64,000 bases of DNA, from contig OX243821.1 in the NCBI GenBank assembly GCA_945859605.1, positions 18,701,935 through 18,765,934 on the forward strand, in the 5' to 3' direction. The stretch is from Lumbricus rubellus (lineage: Eukaryota; Annelida; Clitellata; Crassiclitellata; Lumbricidae). Below are positions 39,786 to 53,300 of this stretch, piece after piece. The notes beneath the pieces were generated by a model. The model was not told the origin of the DNA, searched no databases, and saw nothing but the letters and a program-made list of their open reading frames with translations. Made by a program: the position numbers and the translations under genes. Each line of letters starts with the position of its first letter. The stretch's first letter is position 1.

Positions 39786-39980
39786 CAGGGCTGTTATTAA
39801 GGAATTTTTAGAACTGCACAAATCCTTCTTTCCTCTCCTACCCTCCATGGTAAATAACTTCCAAACGGAAGACAATGACCATATTTTGCCAGTTTTAACA
39901 GTACAGACGTGCTTCTACAACTGCACAAGTCCATTTAGAACTGCACATTTTGTGTACAACTGCACGTCAAAAAAGCCCTG
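39786..39980. mobile_element. hAT-1 MITE, best-preserved copy
   Basis: The ends are CAGGGCTGTTATTAAGG and CAAAAAAGCCCTG (195 bp), with an exact 8-bp duplication GGTAGAAC (39,778-39,785 and 39,981-39,988). Confidence 0.9.
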
Positions 39981-40469
39981 GGTAGAACAGATTACCCTGG
40001 CACGCTGTCATATAGTTAAATTGGACTCCTGTTAAATTTGTTAGATCATCTGTTACCAATGTATCGTGCAATCCTATTGTATACTGGTCAGTTTGAATTA
40101 ATAAACAAAAATGTCACGGTATTTAGATTTAGATTTTAATACATTTTCATTACATTACGAAACGAATCCAATCGAAGCAACAGTCAACTGTGCATCACCA
40201 GAATTGAGCGACCACGGTGAGAATTTCTGGGGGCTCACCCCCGACTCTTTCTTAGGCCCTCATACTAGTCTTCATTGCAACTCCACGTAAATTAACATCT
40301 AACCAACCAGCTATTACAGTTACAGTTACAGTTTTCATGCCGACTCTTACACATCATTATTCTCATACTGATTCTGACCCACCATCATTTTTCTACAATT
40401 CTCATACTGACTCTGACCCCATAATCCCCCATTATTTTTCTACTTTTCTTATACTGGGTGCAACACAAG

Positions 40470-40632
40470 CATGGGCGGAGTTTACCAGGGGCTGGGGGAG
40501 GGCTAAGCCCCTCCACAAAGGCCCAGATTCAACTTTTTTACCACTATCCTTTCTCGGGGTTAGCCCCCCAATAAGGCCCAGACTCGGGGTTACCCCTCCC
40601 CCCCCAAGAACGGAAACCAAACTCCGCCCATG
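40470..40632. mobile_element. hAT-3 MITE (CATGGGCGGAGTTT family)
   Basis: Inverted ends CATGGGCGGAGTTT (163 bp) with an exact 8-bp duplication AACACAAG (40,462-40,469 and 40,633-40,640). The interior is rich in G and C. Confidence 0.9.
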
Positions 40633-40639
40633 AACACAA

Positions 40640-42398
40640 GTCACTCGGGGGGAATAAACGAAACGATGATCAACTTCCCATCGTCTGGGTAACAACTGTT
40701 GCTTTTTAAATAAACAACAACAACAACAATAACAGACTCGGAAACAGTAGCGAATGCCACGAGGTGGAAAAACTACAGAAACACGCGCACGCACAGCAGA
40801 TTAACCGTCACACAGAAGAAAATAAATCGTGAAAACAAATTGAAAATTAAAACACGTCGCCTGTATAATTATGGCAGAAGTTACAGAACTGTAGCAAAGC
40901 CTAAACCGAAAGCCGCAAGACAAATAAAGCACGAAAAATCAGTTCGATATTGAGGGAAAAAACACATGTGTCGCTCAATGATTGGGCGATAAAATCTTCA
41001 AGTAATATCTCTGTAATGTGTGACTTCAAGATGCCATGGTTTGAAGAAAGTTTACGGGTTCAAATCATCCGAAATAATTCCTTAGTTTTTACAAAGTCAT
41101 TCTATGTATCATGCAATATGCATCGGAAAACCCCAAATGGAAATCCCTTGAAAATCTTAGAAAACTCCCAAATGGAAATACCCAAAATCTTTGAAAAAAA
41201 CCGGCATGGAAATTCCCGACAATCTCGGAAACCCCCAAATTGAAATCCCCGACATCTCCCCACCCCCCCCCACCCCCGGCTATTTCTGCATTTCACAGAT
41301 TGTACAGTTTTTCCGACTGAATTGCAAGAAATATGAATAGGCACACAGTTAACACCAGGACACCAGCACAGAAGTGAGAGAGACAATTAAACCTTTACAA
41401 TTCTGACAAAGTCAGAAATGCAACTAAAATCAAAACACAGACCATTGTCTTGGCAATTAAAAAACTGTTTGATATCAGCAATTTTTCCTTTATCCAGGCC
41501 ACTTAGGTCAACTACACAAGTCACGTAAAACAATGCAAAGTTTCTACATTTTTAAACTTAAAACGTTTTAATTAAATTATGACAAAAGACCAAAGCCTCA
41601 AACCACCGAAAAACATTTATTCGCAAATAAAAATCAAAACAACAACAACAGCGATCGCAATTCTTACTATCATCTTTATTCGTCCATTTTGTTTTACTTT
41701 AAAAATGATAACAGTGCGTTTTTCGAGAGAGAAAAGAAACAGCTGAAACGAAAAAACGCAAACAGAATAATAAATAATTAATTACAAGTGAAAAATTTCT
41801 CAACAGCATAAATAATTATCGTTCAGCAGACATGCTAGAAATCCGAATTCGCTAACAAAACAAACAAAAGAAATGTTCACAACAGCTAGAAGAATTGTGA
41901 GCCTGCCAACAAAAGAAGATATCATCGTAAGCAAGTAAACTTGCTCTGTCCACCACCACTCACTCTCTCACACCTCTCTAACCAACAAAAAGAAAGCAAG
42001 GAACACACAAACACACACATGCAAACTCTCGGCTGTTGAACTACATATGCTGCCTTGCAACTTCGCAAGAAGAAGACCCGACGAAATAATAATAAAAACT
42101 TCTTTCTGCCGACGTCGTTCCAAGCGTGGGTCGTGATTTTAAGGATCCGATTTTAAAGAACTCGCTTCGAAAACAAGAACGCGAACGAATTCGCGTGGCC
42201 GCCTCCCCCCTCCCGCAATCCGACACGAGGTAAATATCTACAAAACATTCGTGGGGCAAGTCAAGTCCCTGCCCTCCCAGCCCTCCATCTCAACCTCCGA
42301 TCGAAAACCTCTACTACGCTAATAAAAATAACCAAACGAGCACCAGAGTGAGAGACAAATGGATGATCGAACCCCCCTACAGCCCCTCCTTTCCTCCC
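40640..42398. other. Region downstream of PAIP1, including its probable 3' UTR
   Basis: AT-rich with no other gene supported. The stop codon is at 42,399-42,401. On the minus strand AATAAA words occur near 41,670 and 41,615, which could end the PAIP1 transcript with a 3' UTR of about 0.75 kb. A tandem CCCAAATGGAAAT-like stretch is at 41,130-41,255. Confidence 0.4.
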
Positions 42399-43973
42399 CT
42401 AGGGTTGGTACGACCAGTAGGCGGGCACGGATGGGGGCGGCTGCGTTTCAGCGATGAACTCCTCGAAGGCTGTCGCCGTGTCCGCGTCCATCACCTGATC
42501 GCCGATCCAGTATTGCACGTTGCCGTCGCTCGCACTGAATTAAAAACATAACGAAAACCATAAATTAAACAATTATTAATAACAATAATAATAATGTTTC
42601 CAACAACTACATTCGTACTGAATTAAAAACATAACGAAAACCATAAATTAAACAATTATTAATAACAATAATAATAATGTTTCCAACAACTACATTCGTA
42701 CTGAATTAAAAACATAACGAAAACCATAAATTAAACAATTATTAATAACAATAATAATAATGTTTCCAACAACTACATTCGTACTGAATTAAAAACATAA
42801 CGAAAACCATAAACTAATTAATCATTAATAAAAAAAATAATAATAATATTTCCAACAACTACATTCGTACTGAATTAAAAACATAACGAAAACCATAAAT
42901 TAATTAATTAATTATTAATAACAATAATAATAATAATAATGTTTCCAACAACTACATTCGTACTGAATTAAAAACATAACGAAAACCATAAATTAATTAA
43001 TTATTAATAACAATAATAATAATGTTTCCAACAACTACATTCGTACTGAATTAAAAACACAACGAAAACTATAAATTAATTAATTAATTATTAATAACAA
43101 TAATAATAATAATAATGTTTCCAACAACTACATTCGTACTGAATTAAAAACATAACGAAAACCATAAATTAATTAATTATTAATAACAATAATAATAATG
43201 TTTCCAACAACTACATTCGTACTGAATTAAAAACACAACGAAAACTATAAATTAATTAATTATTAATAACAATAATAATAATAATAATGTTTCCAACAAC
43301 TACATTTGTACTGAATTAAAAACACAACGAAAACTATAAATTAATTAATTATTAATAACAATAATAATAATATTATATGTTTCCAACAACTACATTCGTA
43401 CTGAATTAAAAACACAACGAAAACTATAAATTAATTAATTATTAATAATAATAATAATAATAATAATAATGTTTCCAACAGCTACATTCGTACTGAATTA
43501 AAAACACAACGAAAACTATAAATTAATTAATTATTAATAACAACAATAATAATAATAATGTTTCCAACAACTACATTCGTACTGAATTAAAAACACAACG
43601 AAAACTATAAATTAATTAATTATTAATAACAATAATAATAATAATAATGTTTCCAACAACTACATTCGTACTGAATTAAAAACATAACGAAAACCATGAA
43701 TTAATTAATTATTAATAACAATAATAATAATGTTTCCAACAACTACATTCGTACTGAATTAAAAACACAACGAAAACCATAAATTAATTAATTATTAATA
43801 ACAATAATAATAATAATAATGTTTCCAACAACTACATTCGTACTGAATTAAAAACACAACGAAAACTATAAATTAAATAATTATTAATAACAATAATAAT
43901 AATAATAATAATGTTTCCAACAACTACATTCGTACTGAATTAAAAACATAACGAAAACCATAAACTAATTAAT

Positions 43974-44005
<32 letters not shown>

Positions 44006-47000
44006 TTTCCAACAACTACATTCGTACAGAATTAAAAACATAACGAAAACCATAAATTATATTCTATCGTTTCCAACAACTAACTAAATTCACTTCAATT
44101 GATAAGCATCCAAAAAAATATGTTCACTTTAAAGGGAGCTAGTCCCGGCTAGGAAGGAAAAAACATAACCGAAACTATAAATTGCTAAATTGTTTCCAAC
44201 AACTACATTCAATTCAATTTGTAAGCTTTATAGAGCATCCCAATAATACAAGCACATGTTCACGCTGTAGTCGGGAGCGCCTCTGAGGAGAGAGCTTGAA
44301 GGGGCACTATAACAAGTGCACAATGCACATACAAAGGAGTGCGTCTGCAGGTGTTTTGTTAAAGCAAAAATATTAAAGTTATTATTATCAGGTTGTTTCG
44401 TCCCTTCTGCAAAAAATCTGGAGTCATCGCAATGCACACGGCTAGCAAGTCTGAACGTGAGGCATAAGCTGGTGCAATTTACATCGCAAACTTGAGCAAA
44501 TGCAAAAATCAAGAACATGGGCTAACGCTCGTAGAAGCTTCTAAATGAAAAAATCTCGATTTCAATAGATATGCGTATCATTAGTGTAAAGAAATTTCTT
44601 CGAAAAAATGTGGTAGTTAAAAAATAAAAAGGAGTCCATTTTCCAGATATTTTTCTGCAGGAAGGGGCAAAACACAATGGTCACGATTAAATTATTTAGC
44701 AGGCGCTCGAAAAATTCAAAGCCAAAAATTAAGAACATGGGCATTTTGATGGAGGTATCTACATGCATGTAAACGAGGAATTCCCAACCTGTGGCCCGCG
44801 AGCCAAAAGTGGCCCGCCATGCCCCAAAAAATGGCCCTCATCTCTCAAAGAATTAACAAACTTATATAATAAAAATGACAATTTTAACAGGATAGAACAC
44901 AATTATTTTCTATTACAAATTATTTTATTTTGAAATCCATAAAAAACATCAAACATTCTATTTTGAATCAATAATAACAATTTTATATACTTTTAGTTAA
45001 TTAAATTTTAGCCTTGTGGCCCCCTAATGTCCTTCAACTAAGAATAAATGGCATGCATGTCCTCCAACTTAGAAAAAGTGGCCCTAACATCAAAAAAGGT
45101 TGGGAACCACTGATGTAAATTCAATAAATAAATAAATAAATCACCACCGCGCCCCATTTATAGCGTGAAGGGAATTAAACAAAGAAGAGGACTTACAGAT
45201 TCATTGGTCCTACGCCTCCTCCTCCTCCGCCGCCTTCAGCACCCGACCAGTGTCCACCGTACTGCTCAAAGTCCTCGACATCGTCGACGCGGTATCCACC
45301 CTGGTTGCGACAATCAAAATATACTGGTTCATCCTAACGAAACAGATTCACAACTCACCATCACAATTAAGGATTGTAAGGATAGTAATAATAATAAACA
45401 GAGACAGAGATACACAGAGACATAGAAACAGATAGACACAGAGACAGAGAGACTGAGACACACAGACAGAAAGAGACACACAGAAACAGAGACAGAAACA
45501 GGGATAAAGAGATACAGAGACACACAGGGATACATACGCAGAGACAGAGACACAGACAATTAAAGATACGGCAGACCGAGACATAGAAACAGAGAGACAT
45601 ACAGGGTGAGAATTGCCGGGGGTTTGAGGGGTTTCAACTCCCCCAGTCTTTCTTAGAGCCCCAAATTTCAAGTGGATCATTGTCCAACCCCCCAGTTATT
45701 TTTCCACAATTCTTACACTGGAGACAAATAGGGATAGTATCAAACATAACAAAATAACAACAAGAGGTAGCTTTTGCAATTTTACTTGTTTCCAATAACA
45801 ATAATAATAATTACAATAGCATAATTAATCAAGACATTGAATGACAGCTCTACACAACATGGTATACAATCAACTTCATTAACTAGTATAAATTTCAACT
45901 TTTGCATAACATAATATTTGTAAAACAATCACAATGATAACGATACAAAGACTAGCATGGCACCTTAAAAGTAAATACACAAAGGCTGTTAGTGTGGGCA
46001 CTTTGTCCCTTGTTCTTAACTCGTTTTAGGGTCTATAAGTGCGCGCTTTATAAAAGTCAAATACATACAGATATCAGATCAATGAGATCATATATATATG
46101 TGACCGTGCCTATGAAAACCCTCCTAAAGTCGGAAATTTCATAAAATGAGTTTAATTTTGTTTTAAATACTACAGATGTAGTTGATCAATTTGGTGAAGC
46201 CCGTATATTTGCATCATTTGAAATGAAATAGTTATGAATTTGTAAAGATTTAGAGTCTCAGCATTTTGAGAAATCGTTTTAGCGAGAAATCGCCAGTTGA
46301 AAATTACCTTCGTTACATGAACCACACAAAAGTCAATAGAATTTTTATCAGAATTTATAAATATGTTCTAAACTTAGAATTTTCTGCTCTTTCCAATGGT
46401 GTCAACGGTTTTTCTTGGAAAATTGAATTGAAGGAATGGCACAGATTTAAATAAGAGTCTACGCACAGTAGCGTGCATTTCGTTGAGAACAGGGTGTAGC
46501 CTACGCGAGACAGTTAATATTCTCGGCATCAGATTATTCACTTGAATCGTCATTTTGCACATCACTTTTGCTCAAGTAGACATTTATAAAATATAGGAAT
46601 TGATGGTCTCGTCAATTTATATTCAAATTGAAAGCTGAAAGATCATTTTAAACAGCCCGCGACTAAGTTTGTTTACAAGCTTTCGGCCATGCTATCATAG
46701 TAATTTCGTATTCGTCAGAAGGCGCTAAGGGTCATAGTATCAGTCAACGACAGTCTGTGCTCTCCTAAATTTATTTATTGTTAATTATTAATGCATTTAA
46801 ACTATTTATTTTGTGCACAGATGGGTTGAGAAAAGAATTCTGCACATTGCAAAACTAAATCCACTGCCATTAATGCAACGCTCACTGATTAGAATTAGCC
46901 ATAAGCGACACCCGGCCAAAGTCGCGGCTTAGAGCGACCAACTCACATTTTAATTCATAGTAAATTAGGCTGTATTCATACGCACTTGCTAAGGGCACAG

Positions 47001-47330
47001 ATCGAACCAGCAGACAAAAGTAGTTCAGGACATGAATAATTAATTAATCAGCTCTCACAACAAGATCGTCGGCTAATTTTAAATAAACGCCCGCTTGACT
47101 CGGCCGAAACAGGGATATAATTAAGACACCCGACGCACAAAAAATAAAAATAAAAATATTTCTACTGTTCAGTTGGTCATGAAACTTTTGAATTTAGTAG
47201 TTGAAATATAAATGATTAATATTATCCCCAAATACTTTTTTTGACCGATTTACCCCTTCATGACCTTTCCGCTCGATTTGCTAGGTTTCAATATTCGCGA
47301 CTTTAGCCGGGAAATCCCAGGCACGGACAC

Positions 47331-47372
<42 letters not shown>

Positions 47373-50300
47373 GCTCACTACTCAGAGGCGCTCACAACTC
47401 CAGCACGGACAGTCGGACACTGCTTCGAAGTTTCACACCGAAACACACGATACAGCATCACCAATACAAGTGTCAAGTGACATTTCAGAAATAGTCTACG
47501 TACCGCCGACTGTATGACGGCCTCGGCGGAGATGTAGTTCTTCGTGTCCCCGGCCCCAGAGGCGGTCACGATCTCGTCCTCACGTCGTCCCCAGTTGTTC
47601 GCTCGCAGCTCGATCAAAGACGAAATCATGAATTGAGTCGACCTGTAACAGTTACAACGTAGTGTAACCAACAATTTATGTAGCTCGTTAGTATTTTTTA
47701 TAGCGTTGTAGCTATTTATTTAGCACAACTATTGTCGCAGGATCGCTTCCTGCTACACGCCCAAAGGTTCACCAAAAGTTAAAATTGGCAGATCACATTG
47801 GTAAAATGAGTAGCAGGACATGATTGGACACCCTGTTGGCTATACATCAATCATCATCAATATCATTGGGCTCAATGCCCTTAAGAGTCCGACGCCACTC
47901 TCTGTCTGAGTCTGTCTTGTGTCATGTTGCCCAGCTTCAACCGGATCGGTCAGCAGGTCTGCTCCATATCATTAACATCTTGGAGCACCTAGACCACCTT
48001 GTCTGATTGATGAGAATGTTGGGAGAGAGGCATGAAGGACAACCTGGGACAAGACACTGTTGGCTGCCGACAGTTAAATTCGACTTTTGTAATCTAACGT
48101 CATAATTATCAACCTTCTTCTTTTCCGTCAGGCTAGTACTAATCCCTCTCTGTGGAGGGGTCAGCCACCAACGTCATATGACTAACGTCATACTACAAAT
48201 TTTACTCATGCTGTGTTGAGTCAGTTGGAAATTAAACAAAGATTATAAATTATAAATTTATTATTTCACTATCATCATTATCCATAACCACTCGTTGTAA
48301 ATATGTTCCCCAAGGAACTAAATGGCCATAAAAAATAAGAAGATAACAGCAACATTGGCATTGTGCACTTCTGAGCTTTGTAAGGAAGGCATTATCAAAT
48401 TTCAGTTGTATTGTATAGAGGAGATATCATTATTATTATTAATTAGTTATTATTATTTTCATTCCTGAAGGCGCCAATTCCTATCTCCGACGCCCTGAAT
48501 GACAATCTGAACTTCTGAAGAGCATAGAACTACTCCGACTCATCAATCTGAGACTCACTGAGGGATGGCTGAGTTGAGGCTGAACCTCAGTAGCTCCGAA
48601 AAGATCTGGCTCAAGTCGGTACCAAGGTCTTCGAGAACGGCTCCAGTCAACTACAACAGATCAGTCACTCTTTGTATTGTCTTGTATTCTATTGTCTTGT
48701 AATTCTATTGTCTTATATTCTATTGTTTTGTATTCTGTTGTATTAGACATTTGTTAGTAGGATAGAAATGCTTTGTACGCTGCTATTAGCACCTTTGTGT
48801 CGTATTGTTTTAAAACATTTATAAATCAAATCCATTTATTGATCCGGTGTCAAGCAATATTACTCAATAAAATCAGCTAATCAAGGCAAAAAAACAACAT
48901 ATTGAAACAAAAGAATGTTACAGATTAGATGGAAACAATAGGTTAGCCGGAAGGGGCAAGTTCCACTAGATTGGGGCTCATTGAGTATTAAGGTGACTGA
49001 AGAAGTCAATAACACTTCATATTCATGGCTGCCTCAGGTCTAGCTTAAGGGGCTGCGCATACCATATTCTGTTTCTTATACCGGTCTGAGTGCAACATAC
49101 CTCCAGGCAACCAGTGACTGATTAGATTAGAATATATCAGACAAGATTAGAATAAATAAGATTAGATTAGAATACATTAGATTATTTAAGACAAGAATAT
49201 ATTAAATAAGATTAGAATTACATTAGAATGAATGTAATGAATCTATTCATTAGAATAGATTAGATCAGAATATATTTAGATAAGAATATATTAGATAGAC
49301 CAGAACATATCAGATAAGATTATATAGGATAAATAAGATTAGAATCTAGATTAGATAAGAATAGAATATAATAGATAAGATTATGATAGAAAAGCTAAGA
49401 AAAGATTAGATATTACCTTGAGTACTTGGACAGTACAGTGAAGCGACTCGTGAGTTTCATGAGCTAAGAGCGTGAGAAGCAGCTGAGCGATTTGTTGAGG
49501 CAGTTCGGGAATAAACAGCCCAGAATCCTGAATCATGAAAAAACCACGTCACATCATTTCAGTGCAACGTTCATTTAGAAAACATCACAGAACTACTTGA
49601 ATGTGCAATTCTACAGGAAAAGCTTTCTTTCTATCCGTCTGAAAAACAAATTCTTTTCTTTCCAAACTGCTTCGCAACCTCGTTAGTTTCCACTTTCCAG
49701 CTCAGATTTTAATAAATTTTAAACTTCCAGACTTCATTCGCAAGTCATCATCACGCGGGAAAAAAATCCCTGAAGACAGTAGAAGACTAAAATCTTTAAG
49801 ATTTATTATGAGTAGACTCTCCGGTTGCGTGCTTTCTGGGAAGATTCTTTTTTGTTCGGGCGCGTTATAAAAGAGTTTAATAATAATAATAATATTTATA
49901 AATGTACACCGCACCAGTGTCAGTGCAGAGAGTCTACCGACTCAAGAGGACAATTGACTGATAGCACCAGTTGTAGAAAGTCAGGATTATCGAATGTGTT
50001 CAGCCTTACCTTGATGCTAAGAAGATTTTTAAAAGTTTTGTTTTTATCCGTCCAAAGATCAGATTCCTTTCTTTCAACAGAAAAACCAGGAATGTTTGGT
50101 CGAGTCCACACAGCATAGAAAACCATTTGATTATGGTTTGGTGTCAGGTCGGGAGCGCCTCTGAGGAGTTCTCTTCAAGTGGCGCTATATAAATGTTCGA
50201 TTACAATTACAATAGTAGTAGCAGTAGTTTCCTACCTTGATGCTAAGAAGCAGTTCTCCCATGAAGATGGTGAAACCGACGAGTGACGAAAGGTTGTCGG

Positions 50301-53300
50301 CAGTTAGCGGCGCCTGTAGGAGAGTCGAGTATCTGTTCTGACATCTGTCGTAGAACAACACGTAATCAAACAACAGATCGTAATGTAATGACAATCAACA
50401 ATTCTACAGTAAGTAAGTAAGTAGCCATTACTTGCATCTGACAAGCACACATGCAAATACACATAAATGAAATACACGTGGGACGCGGTGGTGTAGCGAG
50501 TATGTTCGTCGCCCTGCAGCCGGAGGGTTGCAGGTTAGAATCCACCTCAAGTCGCCACGTATAGGGACTCTGGGCAAGTCCTTCGCTCGCAATTGCTTAG
50601 CGCTTCGGCGTGAAACTCTGATGCAGTGTCCGCGCTGTAGCTGGGAGCACCTCTCAGTGAGAGAGCTTGAAGTGGCGCTATAACAAGTGCACATACAAAC
50701 AAATATGCATCACATTGCATAATACGATTAAATACATTAAAAAATACGCTGCAACAGTTAACAGCAAATTTTAAAGTACTCAACTCATGCGCAGTAAATA
50801 TAACTGAAAATACATCTGCTGATGAAACTATTCAAAAATAATTTGATTTAACTCATTCCCGCCGGAATTGTTCCGATACCTATTGCGTTAATCGGGTCAC
50901 CCACGACCCGATCCGGCGGGAAAGAGTTAACGAGGGACAGCATGAGCTTCTGGTTCCCTGCTCTTAAACTGCTACTCGACAGCGCCATTTATTCTCGGTC
51001 CTGGAATACCACCTAGAATGACCACCCTGTAACACTGCACTTATTGCTAAGGGTACACTCCACTCAATTCCTCAAGAATCTCAAAACTGTCCTATTTAGC
51101 CATGACTGGGCCGGAGTACTTCTGAGTAGCCTACCTTGAAGATGCACTATCCTAAATAATAATAATAATAACAACAATAATAGTAAGGAACGTAAGTCAA
51201 ATTTATGCCTTTGTTACAGGTGACACGATAACAGGACGTTAATGAGTCACCTGTAACAAAGGCATAAATTTCGCAGATGCAAAATCTAACATTACCAGTT
51301 TTCTATTTAGTATGACAAGATAACAATATATAATACAATACAATGCAATACTCGCCTGACGACAAGCTGCTCGAGAAAGCTGCCGAAAGGTAGTTTGAGA
51401 TGCTGAGACAGGTAGCAGGATGCACGCGCGCCAGTGTAGTGGAAGTTGGTCTGTTGAATGGACTGTAAAGTACAATAGCAGCAGACAACAATTCTCAGTA
51501 AAGTACAATAGCAGCAGATAACAATTACTCTCAGTAAAGTACAATAGCCGCAGACAACAATTCTCAGTAAAGTACAATTGAAATGAAGAACGTAATGTAA
51601 TGTAACAGCACACTTGTATAGTATGTTTTAAAAAACTAGCAGAGATGGTGTAAATGTAGCTATCAGTTAGATGGAAAATGTGTCCTGTCCATACTGTTCG
51701 AGAAAATTCAACGTGGGCACAGGATATGTAGATATTCATTAAGTACTAGCTGAACCCGGCCACGCCTTGCTGTGGCTGAAAAAGCCTCCCCCTCCCGCTC
51801 CCCTCCCCTTTCCTCCCCCTCTCCCTCCCCCTCCCGCTCCCCCTCCCCCCCTTCACCTCCCCCTCCCCTCCCCCTCTCCCTCCCCTCCCCTCCCCCTGCG
51901 ATGGCGACGCGGATCACGCCATAAAACGCTTGAGCAAGAAGGCCGTAATGAAATGCGAAGGCCGTAATGAAATGCGCTAAAGAAATTTACGGAACAAACA
52001 TGCCCGAATTCGTATGCAAGGCTCATTGACGGGCGTAGGCTATGTGTTGAAAACGGCGGAATTTGCAAAGTTGCTTTTTTAGCATAAAAGATTGCGCTTT
52101 TTCCCAAAAAGCGTTCTTACAACCCGGCCGTGTTGGAACTAAACGTTTTGGTGAAGTTTCGAAAGCAATCAATGAAGAAAGTTCTGAGATCCTTCGTCAG
52201 GTGCCAAACGTGGTTAGATTTTTATATATATAGATTAATATGTACGCAAGTTAGAGAAGTACTCAATAAGTATTAATATTCAATTGCATTTTATTAAACA
52301 TTTATAAAGTGCCTTTAATGAGGTGAACTGTTCAGAGGCGCTCCCAGTGTGTAAGGCCACAAAAGAAGAAATTATTAATATTATTATAATTATCATTTAT
52401 GATTATCATTATAATCATTATTATAATCATTATTATCATCATTATCATAATTATCTTGGAGACCTGCGTAAATAACTCGCTATTATTATTATTACAATTA
52501 TTATTATTAATTATAATTGGTATTATGATGATGATGATTAATTATTATTATTTGTTGTTGTTGCTAAATGTTATTATCATTATCATAATTAATTATATTA
52601 GAGACCTGCGTAAATAACTCGCTGACGATGGCATTCAACGTGATATCATCTTGTACGCTGGCGAGCAACGACCGTACGAGTGGCGCCATCAACTGGTCGA
52701 AATCCGCCGGACGGTCGATCATGGCGGACACGGTCTGCTGCACTTCCATCAGCGGATTATTCCTTAACGAACCGCCGCCACCGCCGGTCGTAACGTGCGC
52801 CGAGTCATTCTGGAAAATAAATCGTCTATTTATTTATTCTTTGAGAATTTGATTTGTTTGTATGTGCACTTGTTATAGCGCCCCTTCAAGCTCCCTACTC
52901 AGAGGCGCTCCTCCCGAATGCAGAGAGGACACTGCATCAGAGTTTCACGCCGAAGCGCTGAGCAATTGTGAGTGAAGGACTTGCCCAAGGTCCTTACGAG
53001 GCGAGGTGGATTCGAACCTCGAACCTTATGGCTCCAAGGCAATGACGCCACCACTGCACCACCACGCCCCACAATTATTAATATATCCTTGTCATTATTA
53101 TTATTAATACTATAAATATTATTACCAGCAGTAGTTGTATTATTATTATCATTAGCATTAGTATTATTATTAATAATTAGAAACTCTCACTTCTCATGTT
53201 ACAAGCATTCAAACCAACTGACCACCAAGTCCAAGACTGTACTGATGAAATGGGAGGTTTGTTTGTATGTGCACTTGTTATAGCGCTCCTTAAATATCTC

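Noticed and set aside
45329..45680. Ser/Leu/Cys-rich minus-strand frames
   Set aside because: They read through the GACACAGAGACAGA repeat in PAIP1 intron 8; true exon 9 ends at 45,333 and uses a different frame.
50478..50560. Functional tRNA gene
   Set aside because: A and B boxes are tRNA-like but the sequence continues as a SINE body found in many copies, and no cloverleaf acceptor stem closes.
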